From: Gammaproteobacteria bacterium
Lineage (GTDB): Bacteria > Pseudomonadota > Gammaproteobacteria > Xanthomonadales > SZUA-36
NCBI GenBank assembly: GCA_030431095.1
Contig: JAUIJU010000009.1
Location: forward strand, 26,771-90,770
Direction of reading: 5' to 3'
Length of the DNA stretch: 64,000 nt
Part shown: positions 50,230 through 59,616 of the stretch, piece after piece
Layout of the letters: each line of letters begins with the position of its first letter
Position numbering within the stretch: position 1 is the first letter of the stretch
Notes under the pieces: model-generated
The model's database searches: none
What the model was told of the DNA's origin: nothing
What the model saw: the letters and a program-made list of their open reading frames with translations, nothing else
Program-made: the position numbers and the translations under genes

Positions 50230-52632
50230 TCAGTCCGCCGCTGGCGCCCGGCTCGCGGCTTTCCCTGAACTCTGTTCGAAGTAGGCCCGCGCGCGTTCGC
50301 GGGCCAGCGCGTACAGGCTGTCCTCCGGGTAGGGCCCCGGTGCTTCCGGGTCGCCCGCCACGCGCCCGGTCAGCACTTCCAGCGCCTCGCTGACCGTGTC
50401 CACCGCCCAGACGTGAAACTGCCGGTCGTGCGCCGCGGCGACCACGTCGGCGCGCAGCATCAGGTCGCCGGCATTGGCCCGCGGGATGATCACACCCTGC
50501 CCGCCGTCCAGGCCGAGCGACCGGCAGGCGTCGAAGAAACCGTCGACTTTTTCATTGACCCCGCCGATGGCCTGCAGGTGGCCATGCTGGTCGATCGCCC
50601 CGGTCATGGCGACCCCCTGGCGCAATGGCACTTCCGTCAGTGCGCTGAGCAGGCAGCAAAATTCCGCACCGGAGGCGGAATCGCCATCGATGCCGCCGTA
50701 ACTCTGTTCGAAGGCGATGGACGCGCTGAACGCCAGCGGATGGTCCATGCGCAAAATGTGCCTCAGCAGCCCGCCGAGAATGTGAAAGCCCTTGGTGTGA
50801 ATGTTCCCCGACAGCGCCGAGGCGCCCTCGATGTCGATGACACCGGCGCGGCCCGGACCCACGGTCGCGGTGATGCGGGACGGAAACCCGTAGCTGAGCG
50901 GCCCGGCGTGGATCACCGCCAGTCCGTTGATCTGGCCGACCACCGCGCCGCTGGATTCCACCCGGATGGTGCGGTCGGAGATCAGTTCCTGGTAACGCTG
51001 CGAGGGCAGACTGGCGCGGTAGCGGGTGCGCCGTACGGTGTTTTCGACGTGTCCGCGATGCACCTGTTCGACGCTGTCCTTGCGCGCCAGGAAAGCGGCC
51101 TCGCGGGCGATGTCGGCCACGCGGCCGAACCGCGCGGTCAGCTTGCCACGGCGAGACGCGATGCGGGCGCCGTGCTCGGCCACCGCGGCCACCGCGTCGG
51201 GCGCAAAGGGTGGCAGCCCTTCTTCGGCGCACAGCTTGGCGATGACACCGGCGTACAGGCGCACGCCCTCGGTGTCCCGCCCGATCTCGGTATCGAAGTC
51301 GGCCAGCACCTTGAACAGGTCGGAAAAATCCTGGTCGACCTGGTCGAGCTGGTAGTACAGGCCGCTGCTGCCCAGCAGGATCACGCGCACCTCGATGTCG
51401 ATCGGCTCGGGTTTGAGGGATTGCGTGGCCGTGGGCCAGCCCAGGTCGGCCGGGACGATTTCCACGCTGCCCGTGCGCAACGCGCGCATCAGCAGGCGCC
51501 AGGCCCCCGGCTCGGTCAGCACGTCGCGCGCGTCCAGCGCCAGGTAGCCGCCATCGGCCTGCACCAGCGTGCCCGCGCGAATCCCCTTGTAGTTGGTCAC
51601 CGGCCGTCCACCGCTGACGAAGTCTGGTTCCACGCTGCCCAGCAGGTTGGACACCGTGGGCGCGTTCTCGGTGATCACCGGAAAGTCGCTGTCGGCGGCG
51701 TGGGTGTGGATCACGTTCACGCCGTAGATGTCGTTCGCGTCCGGCAGGTTGTCCGCCGCGTTGCCGGGCAGCCGGTTTTCCAGGACGTCGTCGGTCACCT
51801 CGCGCAAAAAACAGCACACGGGGGCGGTGTCGAACTGCTGGCGGATCGGGGTCAGCAGCTGCTCCAGGACGCCGGTGACTTCCTGCTCGACGAAGGTGCG
51901 GGTTTTTTCCACGCCTTCGTTCATCACCCGCGAGGCCTCGGCGCCGGTTTCCTCCAGCCGCTGGTTGTAGCCGCGGATGGATTCTTCCACGGCCCTGGCC
52001 TGCGCCTCGTCCACATCGCCGCTGGCGACCATTTGCCGGAATTCGTCCGGTGGCACCGGCTTGCCTTCGCGCACCGGAAAAATCACCGTGCGGGCCACGG
52101 GTCCGGTCTTGATCTGCACCAGGGTGAGACCGTTTTCATGCAGTTCCTTTTCCAGCGGGCCGGTGATGGCTTCCACCGCCTGTCGCGTTTCCTCCTGGAG
52201 GGCGGACAGGCGGGCCTTGGCGGTGGGCGATTCTAGCACTTCGCCCAGGCGGCGTTCGATGAAGTCGGCCGCCTCGCGCATGCGACGCCGTAAACGTGGC
52301 CCGTCGCCGGCCGGCAGGGTCAGCAGACGTGGCCGGTCGGGCTGGGCGAAATGGTGCACGTAGCAGCGGTCCAGCTGTCGCCGGGGCGCCGGATCGATAC
52401 CTTCGAGCACCGAGCGCACCAGGGTCATGCGCCCGGTTCCGGTTACCCCGCGCACGTACACGTTCTGCCCCGGCGCGTCGCACTCCACCCCGAAGCGCAG
52501 GGCCTCGATGGCGATGGGCTGACCCACCACGCCGGTGGCGGGGTCGACCTCGGCGGTGCTCTGGAAATCGAGCTCGGATTCATCGAAACGCCAGCGCAGA
52601 ACACCGGCTTCAAGTCGGGTCGGGTGGTCCAA
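50230..52632 (-). CDS. Lon-like ATP-dependent protease (LonB/YcbZ type)
   Basis: 800 residues. An AAA-type domain is followed by a Lon-type proteolytic domain with the Ser-Lys dyad S652 (in G-D-S-A-S-G) and K695 (in N-E-K-V-D-G). The 43-residue spacing is identical to S679/K722 of E. coli Lon. The Walker A Lys is replaced: G-V-T-G-T-G-R-M-T. The middle has a coiled-coil-like stretch (about 150-300). It should degrade misfolded or regulatory proteins, possibly without strict ATP dependence. It is the second gene after the alpha/beta hydrolase at the left side of this group and is convergent with TonB receptor 2 (one base between stops). Confidence 0.88.
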   Translation of the reverse strand: MDHPTRLEAGVLRWRFDESELDFQSTAEVDPATGVVGQPIAIEALRFGVECDAPGQNVYVRGVTGTGRMTLVRSVLEGIDPAPRRQLDRCYVHHFAQPDRPRLLTLPAGDGPRLRRRMREAADFIERRLGEVLESPTAKARLSALQEETRQAVEAITGPLEKELHENGLTLVQIKTGPVARTVIFPVREGKPVPPDEFRQMVASGDVDEAQARAVEESIRGYNQRLEETGAEASRVMNEGVEKTRTFVEQEVTGVLEQLLTPIRQQFDTAPVCCFLREVTDDVLENRLPGNAADNLPDANDIYGVNVIHTHAADSDFPVITENAPTVSNLLGSVEPDFVSGGRPVTNYKGIRAGTLVQADGGYLALDARDVLTEPGAWRLLMRALRTGSVEIVPADLGWPTATQSLKPEPIDIEVRVILLGSSGLYYQLDQVDQDFSDLFKVLADFDTEIGRDTEGVRLYAGVIAKLCAEEGLPPFAPDAVAAVAEHGARIASRRGKLTARFGRVADIAREAAFLARKDSVEQVHRGHVENTVRRTRYRASLPSQRYQELISDRTIRVESSGAVVGQINGLAVIHAGPLSYGFPSRITATVGPGRAGVIDIEGASALSGNIHTKGFHILGGLLRHILRMDHPLAFSASIAFEQSYGGIDGDSASGAEFCCLLSALTEVPLRQGVAMTGAIDQHGHLQAIGGVNEKVDGFFDACRSLGLDGGQGVIIPRANAGDLMLRADVVAAAHDRQFHVWAVDTVSEALEVLTGRVAGDPEAPGPYPEDSLYALARERARAYFEQSSGKAASRAPAAD

Positions 52633-52648
52633 GAAAAACTCCTTCGCG

Positions 52649-53581
52649 TCAGGGAGCGAGCTGGTGTTGCCGGGCGAAATCCTTAAAGACCTGCGCCGCC
52701 AGTGTGGGACATTCGAGCATGGGCAGGTGGCCTACCTCCGGGTGGGTCTCCAACGTGGAGCCCGGTATCAGTCGGTGCAGCACCTGCGCGCCGTCCGGGT
52801 GGGTGGCGCGGTCTTCCTCGCCCCACTCGATCAGCACCGGCATGGTCAGATGTTCGGCCAGTTCCTCCAATGGCGTGGACTGCAGCAGGAATTCGTCCTG
52901 CATCCGCGGCAGTTCCTCCTTGAGCCGCGCTGCGTTGAGGTAGCCCGCGCGGGCCAGGGCGTAGGGCACGTGGGGGCGTTTGTAAAACAGCATCGTGACC
53001 ATGTCGATGTAGTCCTTCATGGAGTCCACGTGAAAGGGATTGACCTGGTGCTCCAGGAAGTTGCGCATCAACTCGCTCTGCTCAGCGGATTTCACCCCGA
53101 ACGCATCCTGCAGCCACAGCCCGCGGACCCGCTCCGGGTTGCGTGCGGCGAAATCGGCCGCGATCCAGCCGCCCATGGAGTTTCCCGCGAGCGTGCATTC
53201 GCGCACCCCAAGCGCATCGAGCCACGCCTCCAGGCGCAGGGACTGCGCACGAATGCGGAAGTCGAGTCCCGCGGGCGGCTGGCTGGCGCCAAAGCCGGGC
53301 AAATCGGGCACCAGCACGTGAAACTGGCGCCGCAGCGGCCCGGCCACGCCCAGCCAATGGTCGGCCTCGGAGGCGAGGCCATGCAACAGCACCAGGTGCG
53401 GGCCCTTACCGCCTTCGATGTAGGACCAGCGCACGTTGTCGACCACGATTTTGCGGCCTTTCAGGCCCGTGATGCGGCGCGCCAGGAAGCTCAGCAGCTT
53501 CATCCAGCGCAACGGCAGCACGTACCAGCTGGCCACCAGCAGGAACAGCGCGATGGCCACGTAAAGCGACGATTGACTCAT
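52649..53581 (-). CDS. Alpha/beta-hydrolase with N-terminal membrane helix
   Basis: 310 residues from the ATG at 53581. One hydrophobic helix (V-A-I-A-L-F-L-L-V-A-S-W-Y-V-L) anchors it in the membrane. The hydrolase fold has H-G-L-A-S for the oxyanion hole, nucleophile Ser in G-N-S-M-G-G, Asp in W-G-E-E-D-R, and His in E-V-G-H-L-P. Overall it resembles lipase/esterase and 2-hydroxymuconate-hydrolase-like proteins; substrate unknown. The Lon-like gene's start is 16 bases from its stop but points the same way, so this gene leads that pair. Confidence 0.87.
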   Translation of the reverse strand: MSQSSLYVAIALFLLVASWYVLPLRWMKLLSFLARRITGLKGRKIVVDNVRWSYIEGGKGPHLVLLHGLASEADHWLGVAGPLRRQFHVLVPDLPGFGASQPPAGLDFRIRAQSLRLEAWLDALGVRECTLAGNSMGGWIAADFAARNPERVRGLWLQDAFGVKSAEQSELMRNFLEHQVNPFHVDSMKDYIDMVTMLFYKRPHVPYALARAGYLNAARLKEELPRMQDEFLLQSTPLEELAEHLTMPVLIEWGEEDRATHPDGAQVLHRLIPGSTLETHPEVGHLPMLECPTLAAQVFKDFARQHQLAP

Positions 53582-53621
53582 GCGTTTATCATAGTCGTTC
53601 GGCTCCGCGAGGGTGTACACC

Positions 53622-54230
53622 ATGCAAGGAATTTCGACCGCGATGGCGACCGCCTGGCTGCTCCTGGCCGGCGGCATGCCGGCCTTTGCCCAGTTCCAGT
53701 GCGCACCGGAAGATGTGTTGCCCGACAACGCGTTTCCGGTGGTCGTATTCGAGACCACCATGGGCGCCGTGGAAGTGGAGCTGGACCGCATGCGCGCTCC
53801 GGCCACCGTCAACAATTTCCTGGCCTACGTGGTGGAAGGCGCCTACGACGACACCCTGTTTCACCGCGTGATCAAGGACTTCGTGGTGCAGGGCGGGGGG
53901 TACGACGAGAGCTGGAACGAACGCACCGCGCGCGAGCCGGTCATGAACGAATCCGGCAACGGCCTGGCCAACGACGCATGGACCATCGCCATGGCGCGTT
54001 TCGACGACCCCCACTCGGCGACCAACCAGTTTTTCTTCAACGTGGCCGACAACACCCGCGCCCTGGACCCGTCGCCGCGGCGCTGGGGCTACACCGTGTT
54101 CGGTACGGTGGTGGCGGGGCAGGATGTGCTCCAGGCCATTGCCGGCGTGGCGACCGGCTATCACGGCGAGATGGACTTCCAGGACGTGCCACTGACGCCG
54201 GTGAAGTTGATCTCGGCCAGCGTCCAGTAG
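53622..54230 (+). CDS. Secreted cyclophilin-type peptidyl-prolyl isomerase
   Basis: 202 residues from the ATG at 53622 (GTG at 53613 would add three). A signal peptide ends near A-F-A-Q-F. The cyclophilin core shows T-V-N-N-F, the F-H-R-V-I-K-D-F-V-V-Q-G-G active-site Arg/Phe segment, and N-Q-F-F-F-N-V. It should speed cis-trans isomerisation of proline bonds in the periplasm and help outer-membrane protein folding. Confidence 0.92.
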   Translation: MQGISTAMATAWLLLAGGMPAFAQFQCAPEDVLPDNAFPVVVFETTMGAVEVELDRMRAPATVNNFLAYVVEGAYDDTLFHRVIKDFVVQGGGYDESWNERTAREPVMNESGNGLANDAWTIAMARFDDPHSATNQFFFNVADNTRALDPSPRRWGYTVFGTVVAGQDVLQAIAGVATGYHGEMDFQDVPLTPVKLISASVQ

Positions 54231-54255
54231 CCGACGCCGCCAGGAGCCCGGGTCC

Positions 54256-55122
54256 GTGAACGAATCGTGGCGTCGCTGGGGCATGACCGCCCTGTTGCTG
54301 GGTGTCGCCCTGCTGGCGGTGTTGCCGGTGCTGGATGAACGCGCCGAACACAACTACGAGGCCCTGTTCCAGCGCGCCCTGGTCACATTCGCCCTGGCGC
54401 GCACCCTTAACGGGGTGATCTCCGCGGTGCAGGGAACCGAGGTCGCAATCCAGCCGGCCGGCGTCGGCGTGACGCTGACCCCGGGTGAGGTGCTGGACCC
54501 GGTCAATGACCTGGTCGAGCGATTCTCCTGGATCATGCTGGGCGCCACCGTGTCCCTGGGGGTGCAGAGCGTATTGCTGGAGATCAGCGCCTGGTGGGTG
54601 CTGCAGGGCGCGGTGGTGGTGCTGGCGCTCTGGCTGCTGGCGCTGCGCTGGTGGCGCGGGCGCGCCCCTGACACCGCCCGGGCCTGGCTGTGGCGCGCGC
54701 TGCTGGTGGCCGTGTTCCTGCGTTTCGCCGTGCCCCTGACGCTGGTGGCCAACGAGGCGGTCTATGAACTGTTCCTGGAAACCCGCTACCAGGAAAGCAC
54801 CCAGGTCATCGAAGCCGCCGGCGAGGCCCTGGAGGAACTGGGCGAGGAGCCAGCCACGGTGCCGGAACCCGCTGACAACGAGGGCTTTTTCGAAGGACTC
54901 AGGGATTCCCTGGGCAGGGCCTGGGACTCCGCGGCGGACGGGCCGGGCCTGGCCGAGCGCGTGGCGGCCATCCAGGAACGGGCGACGGCGCTGATCGAGC
55001 ACGTCATCCAGCTCAGCGTGGTGTTCGTCCTGCAAACGGGCGTATTGCCCGTGGCCTTCCTGTGGGTGTTCCTGCAGCTCGCCAAGTGGGTGTTTCGTCC
55101 TCCATCGCCCCCTGAAAAATAG
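54256..55122 (+). CDS. Conserved inner-membrane protein of unknown function
   Basis: 288 residues from a GTG at 54256 (CAGGAG upstream). About five hydrophobic stretches: one near the N-terminus, two in the centre (S-A-W-W-V-L-Q-G-A-V-V-V-L-A-L-W and the following L-V-A-V-F-L-R-F-A), and one at the end. Between the central and last helices lies a soluble, acidic loop (about 180-255). I do not recognise a family. It is 25 bases after the cyclophilin gene and in the same direction, so they may share a transcript. Confidence 0.72.
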   Translation: MNESWRRWGMTALLLGVALLAVLPVLDERAEHNYEALFQRALVTFALARTLNGVISAVQGTEVAIQPAGVGVTLTPGEVLDPVNDLVERFSWIMLGATVSLGVQSVLLEISAWWVLQGAVVVLALWLLALRWWRGRAPDTARAWLWRALLVAVFLRFAVPLTLVANEAVYELFLETRYQESTQVIEAAGEALEELGEEPATVPEPADNEGFFEGLRDSLGRAWDSAADGPGLAERVAAIQERATALIEHVIQLSVVFVLQTGVLPVAFLWVFLQLAKWVFRPPSPPEK

Positions 55123-55138
55123 CCATTTCAATTATATA

Positions 55139-55166
55139 TTGACAAATAAGTCAATATAGATATAAA
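55139..55166 (+). promoter_or_regulatory. Strong sigma70 promoter before mscS
   Basis: TTGACA at 55139-55144, a 16-nt spacer, and TATAAA at 55161-55166, all inside a 55-bp AT-rich patch that stands out in this GC-rich sequence. ATTGAC/GTCAAT (55138-55155) forms an inverted repeat around the -35, a possible regulator site. The region from here to the mscS start (about 220 bp) has no other clear feature. Confidence 0.6.
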
Positions 55167-55385
55167 CTGACAATTAAGGGGAACGCCCGAGCCGGCGTCC
55201 CGGGTCAAGGGAGAGGTCGCGGTGGCGGGAAGGGGAGAAACGGCCACCGCATAGAGGGAGAGGCCGTTTTCCAGGGGACGTGAAGGTGGCATGGGCCGGT
55301 CCGGGTCGGGATCGGCCCACGCTCTATGGCGCCGCCGGCGGCCTCCGGCCTAAACTGTCGCGCAAGCAAACCACGCGAGACCGGC

Positions 55386-56330
55386 ATGGAAATACTTTCC
55401 AGGATATGGACCCGGGTGTCCGAAGTGCTCAGCCACCAGTTGTTCCACTTCGGCGAAACGCCCATCACCGTTTCCCAGCTGATTGCCGTACCCCTCGTCC
55501 TCGGACTCGGCTTGCTGATCGCGCGCCTTGTCGATCGAACCCTGTCCCGGCGGCTCGAGCGCAAGGGCCACGACAGCAACCTCGTGCAGGTGGTCCGGCG
55601 CGGCTTCTACGTGGTGGTGATTACCGCTCTGCTGATGCTGTCCCTCAGCATACTGAACGTTCCCCTGGGCGCATTCACGTTCATCTCCGGGGCGGTGGCC
55701 ATCGGCGTGGGTTTCGGCGCCCAGAACGTGATCAACAACTTCATCAGCGGCTGGATCCTGATGGGCGAACGTCCCATTCGCCTGGGCGATCTGCTTGAGT
55801 TTGAAGGCACCCTGGGGAGGGTGGAGGCGATCAACACGCGCTCCACGCTGATTCGCCGCATCGATGGCGTGCACATCGTCACCCCCAACAGCATGTTGCT
55901 GGAAAACACGGTGGTCAACTGGACCCTCGTCGACCAGGAGATCCGCACCCAGGTCCGCGTGGGCGTGGCCTACGGTTCGCCGGTGCGCCAGGTGGAACAG
56001 CTGATTTACGACGCGGCCAAAGGCCACCCCGACGTGCAGGTCGACCCTCCGCCGCAGGTCATCTTCGAGGATTTCGGCGACAACGCGCTGGTGTTCGACC
56101 TGTTTTTCTGGACCCTGTTGCGGCCCGGTGGGGATCTGCGCAAGCTACGCAGCGACCTGCGATTCGCCATTTCCGACCAGTTCAACGAGCAGGGGATCGT
56201 GATCGCCTTTCCGCAGCGGGACGTCCACATCGACGGGGCGTTGAAACTGCTGGGTCCCGGGGTCTCGGATTCAGAACCAGCGGTTGCGGACGAAGTAGAT
56301 CACCTGGCCGGCGAGCAGGGTCGCGAGTAG
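55386..56330 (+). CDS. mscS: MscS-family mechanosensitive channel
   Basis: 314 residues from the ATG at 55386. Three membrane helices: near residues 25-45, 68-90 and the pore helix with G-A-V-A-I-G-V-G-F-G-A-Q-N-V-I-N-N-F-I-S-G, the glycine-alanine pattern of MscS TM3. The beta domain follows (L-G-D-L-L-E-F). It opens on membrane tension and lets solutes out on hypo-osmotic shock. This fits a cell that stores sucrose as an osmolyte. Its 3' end overlaps the convergent CorA gene by 60 nt. Confidence 0.93.
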   Translation: MEILSRIWTRVSEVLSHQLFHFGETPITVSQLIAVPLVLGLGLLIARLVDRTLSRRLERKGHDSNLVQVVRRGFYVVVITALLMLSLSILNVPLGAFTFISGAVAIGVGFGAQNVINNFISGWILMGERPIRLGDLLEFEGTLGRVEAINTRSTLIRRIDGVHIVTPNSMLLENTVVNWTLVDQEIRTQVRVGVAYGSPVRQVEQLIYDAAKGHPDVQVDPPPQVIFEDFGDNALVFDLFFWTLLRPGGDLRKLRSDLRFAISDQFNEQGIVIAFPQRDVHIDGALKLLGPGVSDSEPAVADEVDHLAGEQGRE

Positions 56331-57260
56331 CCCACTGAAAATCCAGAATGCCCAGGGGTTGTCGGAACCAGGGATGCCGCCCACGTTGATGCCCAGCAGG
56401 CCGGTCAGAAAGCCCAGCGGCAGGAACAGCGCCGCGGTGATGGACAGCAGATACATCCGCTTGTTGAGCTGGTCGGACAGCCGGCTGGCCAGTTCCTCGT
56501 GAATGACCGTGGCGCGCTCGCGCACGGTGTCCATGTCTTCCACCAGCCGCACCATGCGGTCGCAGATCTCGCGCAGGCGCATGCGGTCGTCGGCACTGAA
56601 CCAGGCCGGCGGCTCGGCCAGCAGGCGGGACAGCGCGTCGCGCTGCGGCGCCAGGTAGCGGCGCAGGGCGATGGCTTCCCGACGCAGGTTGGACAGGCGG
56701 GACCGCGCCTCGGACTGGGGCGCGTTGAGCACATCGTCTTCAAGTTCGTCGACGTCGTCCTCCACCTGGTTCACCGCGTCGTTGATGCGCACCACCAGCC
56801 GCTCCACCAGGCGCAGCAGCAGGTCGGCGGAACTGGCCACCGCGCGCTGGTCCAGCGACTCCAGGGTGTCCACCACCGACAGCAGTTTGCGGCGCCGCGT
56901 GGTGATCAGGGTTTCCGGGTCCACCCAAATGCGGATGGAGACCATGTCTTCCGGGTCGGCGCCCGGATTCAGGTTCACGCCGCGCAGCACCAGCAACAGG
57001 CCGTCCTGGGACACCGTGGCGCGTGGCCGGGTCTCCTCCGCCACCAGGGCGTCAGCCAGCAGGTCGGACAGATCGCCCGGCCCGGCCAGCCACTCCCGCG
57101 CCAGCGGGTGGTTGGCGTCCAGGTGCGCCCAGGTCAGGGTGCCGGGCGCGTGTGCGCCATCCCAGGCTTCCCGGTCGAGCGCCTGGTGCCCCCCGTCCGG
57201 CGTGATGGCCACGGCATGGATCAGCGGTGAATTCGGCGACGTTCCGGGTGGGTTGCTCAT
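56271..57260 (-). CDS. CorA/ZntB-family divalent cation transporter
   Basis: 329 residues from the ATG at 57260. A large soluble N-domain, then a long helix and two C-terminal membrane segments. The signature loop is G-I-N (in L-L-G-I-N-V-G-G) instead of the G-M-N of classical CorA; ZntB-type proteins have variants such as G-V-N. Zn2+ transport with protons is therefore as likely as Mg2+. Confidence 0.87.
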   Translation of the reverse strand: MSNPPGTSPNSPLIHAVAITPDGGHQALDREAWDGAHAPGTLTWAHLDANHPLAREWLAGPGDLSDLLADALVAEETRPRATVSQDGLLLVLRGVNLNPGADPEDMVSIRIWVDPETLITTRRRKLLSVVDTLESLDQRAVASSADLLLRLVERLVVRINDAVNQVEDDVDELEDDVLNAPQSEARSRLSNLRREAIALRRYLAPQRDALSRLLAEPPAWFSADDRMRLREICDRMVRLVEDMDTVRERATVIHEELASRLSDQLNKRMYLLSITAALFLPLGFLTGLLGINVGGIPGSDNPWAFWIFSGLLATLLAGQVIYFVRNRWF

Positions 57261-57321
57261 GCCGCTAGTGTGAAATTCCACCGGGTGGCGGTCAAGAAGT
57301 CTTGCTAAACTGCGCCCCGAC

Positions 57322-57398
57322 GCGCCCGTAGCTCATCAGGATAGAGCACCAGATTCCTAATCTGGGGGTAGCAGGTTCGAGTCCTGCCGGGCGCGCCA
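57322..57398 (+). tRNA. tRNA-Arg (anticodon CCU)
   Basis: A 77-nt cloverleaf: acceptor GCGCCCG pairs with CGGGCGC, D arm GCTC/GAGC, anticodon stem CCAGA/TCTGG with loop TTCCTAA (anticodon CCT), T arm GCAGG-TTCGAGT-CCTGC. Discriminator G and an encoded CCA end (57396-57398) are present. It precedes the sucrose cassette by 54 bases. tRNA-Arg(CCU) is a common integration target, but no integrase or repeated 3' end was found nearby. Confidence 0.96.
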
Positions 57399-57452
57399 GA
57401 TCCTGTTTGGCGACTTTCTTTTGACTCGCCGGTCAAGTAGCGTTGTCGGGGC

Positions 57453-59606
57453 ATGTCCGACGACGACGATGACAAGCTGTACATCGTCCTGGTCAGCATC
57501 CACGGCCTGATACGCGGCCATGACCTGGAGCTGGGGCGGGACGCGGATACCGGGGGGCAGACCAAGTACGTGGTCGACCTGGCCCGGGCGCTGGGCGTGC
57601 ACCCTGGTGTGGGTCGCGTGGACCTGCTCACGCGGCGCATCGTCGACCCGCGGGTCAGCGACGACTACGCCGAGTCGGTCGAGCCGCTGGACGGCAACGC
57701 CCGCATCGTGCGCATCGAGGCCGGCCCCGCGGAGTACATCCCCAAGGAACAGCTCTGGGACCACCTGGACACGTTCACCGACAACCTCGTCGACTATCTG
57801 AAGGATGAGTCCCGGCAGCCCGACTTCATCCACAGCCACTATGCCGACGCCGGCTATGTCGGCGTGCGCACCGCGAATTTCCTGGGCGTGCCGCTGGTGC
57901 ACACCGGTCACTCACTGGGCCGTGACAAGCGCAAGCGGCTGCTGGCCAATGGCATGTCCGCCGCGGACATCGAGCGCACCTACAACATGGCGCGCCGCAT
58001 CCGCGCCGAGGAAGAGCTGCTGGCCAACGCCGACCTGGTCATCACCAGCACCAACAACGAGATCAAGGAACAGTATCGGCTGTACAACTACTACGACCCG
58101 GCGCGCAAGGCGGTGATCCCCCCGGGAACCAACCTGGCGCAGTTTCGCCCACCCGAAAAGGGCGAAACCTTCGCCTTTGCCGACCAGCTGACGCCCTTTC
58201 TTCGCGACCCGGACAAGCCCCTGGTGCTGGCCCTGTCGCGGCCCGACGAGCGCAAGAACATCGCCATCCTGCTGGAGGCCTTCGGCGCCAGCGAGGCCTT
58301 GCGCGAGGCGGCCAACCTGCTGGTCATCGCCGGTAACCGAACGGCCATCCGTGAGCTCGACCAGGGCCCGGAAGCGGTCCTGACGGACCTGCTGCTGCGC
58401 CTGGACCAGCACGGCCTGTACGGCCGGGTGGCGCTGCCCAAGCGACACAGCGCCGACGAAGTGCCCGACATCTACCGCCTGGCCGCCGCCAGCGGCGGGG
58501 TGTTCATCAACCCGGCGCTGACCGAGCCGTTCGGCCTGACCCTGCTGGAGGCCGCCGCCAGCGGGCTGCCGCTGGTGGCGACGGAAAATGGCGGCCCGGT
58601 GGACATCATCGCCAATTGCGACAACGGCCTGCTGGTCGATCCGCTGGATGCCGACGCCATTGCCGACGCTTTGCTGACCCTGCTGAACGACGAAGATCGC
58701 CGCGGGCAGGCCGTGGAAAACGGGCTGCACGGGGTGCGCAAACACTATTCCTGGCAGGCGCACGCCGACCAGTACCTGGAACGCCTCGCGGTGTTGCGCG
58801 GCACGCACCGCGAGCCGGGCGCCGAGCAGCGCCCGCCCGCCACGCCCGGTTATCGCGACCGCGCCATCTTCAGCGACCTCGACCAGAGCCTGCTGGGCGA
58901 CCCGGATTCGCTGCCGGCTTTCGCCGGATTCCTGCACGACAACGAGCGTCGTGTTTCCTTCGGCATCGCCACCGGCCGAACCTTCGGTTCCGCGCTGGCG
59001 GTGTTGCGCAAGTACGGCCTGCCGCGCCCCGACGTGCTGATCAGCGGGCTGGGCACGCGCATCCATTATCGCAGCGTGTTGACGGAGGACCGTGCCTGGA
59101 CCGACCACATAGACCACGACTGGAGCCGTGCGCGCATCGAGCGGCTGTTCCGTGACGAACCCGGCCTCAAATTGCAGCCCACCGACAAGCAGAGCGAGTT
59201 CAAACTGTCCTATTTCTACGACCCGGACGTCGGCCGGCCCGTGAACGACCTGGTGGCGACGCTGCACCAGCACGAATTGAATGCCAACGTGGTCACCTCA
59301 TTTGGCCAGTACATCGACATCATTCCCTCGCGCGCCTCCAAGGGCCAGGCCCTGCGCTACGTGGCCGCGCGCCTGGACATGCCGCTGGAGCGCATCCTGG
59401 TGGCCGGCGGCTCGGGCGCCGACGAGGACCTCATGCGTGGCAATACCCTGGCTGTCGTGGTCGCCAACCGCCACGAGGAGGAATTGTCCGAGCTGGTGGA
59501 TGTGGACCGCGTGTTTTTCTCGAAACGTTCACACGCCGCCGGAATACTCGAGGCAGTGGACCACTACGGTTTCCTGGAACTGGAGCGTCTGGACGCCAGG
59601 GCATGA
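57453..59606 (+). CDS. sps: Sucrose-phosphate synthase with C-terminal HAD phosphatase-like domain
   Basis: 717 residues. The GT4 synthase part (about 1-460) has the Gly-rich acceptor site L-G-R-D-A-D-T-G-G-Q near residue 28, H-S-H-Y-A-D-A-G-Y and, for the UDP/ADP-glucose donor, E-P-F-G-L-T-L-L-E. The C-terminal 240 residues are a HAD phosphatase-like domain (F-S-D-L-D-Q-S-L-L). There the second Asp of the usual D-x-D-x-T motif is kept (D-L-D), followed by Gln. It makes sucrose-6-phosphate from fructose-6-phosphate and nucleotide glucose. First gene of the sps-spp-fruK-ams cassette used by halotolerant methylotrophs and other bacteria to make sucrose as osmolyte. Confidence 0.93.
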   Translation: MSDDDDDKLYIVLVSIHGLIRGHDLELGRDADTGGQTKYVVDLARALGVHPGVGRVDLLTRRIVDPRVSDDYAESVEPLDGNARIVRIEAGPAEYIPKEQLWDHLDTFTDNLVDYLKDESRQPDFIHSHYADAGYVGVRTANFLGVPLVHTGHSLGRDKRKRLLANGMSAADIERTYNMARRIRAEEELLANADLVITSTNNEIKEQYRLYNYYDPARKAVIPPGTNLAQFRPPEKGETFAFADQLTPFLRDPDKPLVLALSRPDERKNIAILLEAFGASEALREAANLLVIAGNRTAIRELDQGPEAVLTDLLLRLDQHGLYGRVALPKRHSADEVPDIYRLAAASGGVFINPALTEPFGLTLLEAAASGLPLVATENGGPVDIIANCDNGLLVDPLDADAIADALLTLLNDEDRRGQAVENGLHGVRKHYSWQAHADQYLERLAVLRGTHREPGAEQRPPATPGYRDRAIFSDLDQSLLGDPDSLPAFAGFLHDNERRVSFGIATGRTFGSALAVLRKYGLPRPDVLISGLGTRIHYRSVLTEDRAWTDHIDHDWSRARIERLFRDEPGLKLQPTDKQSEFKLSYFYDPDVGRPVNDLVATLHQHELNANVVTSFGQYIDIIPSRASKGQALRYVAARLDMPLERILVAGGSGADEDLMRGNTLAVVVANRHEEELSELVDVDRVFFSKRSHAAGILEAVDHYGFLELERLDARA

Positions 59607-59616
59607 AGGGGGATTA

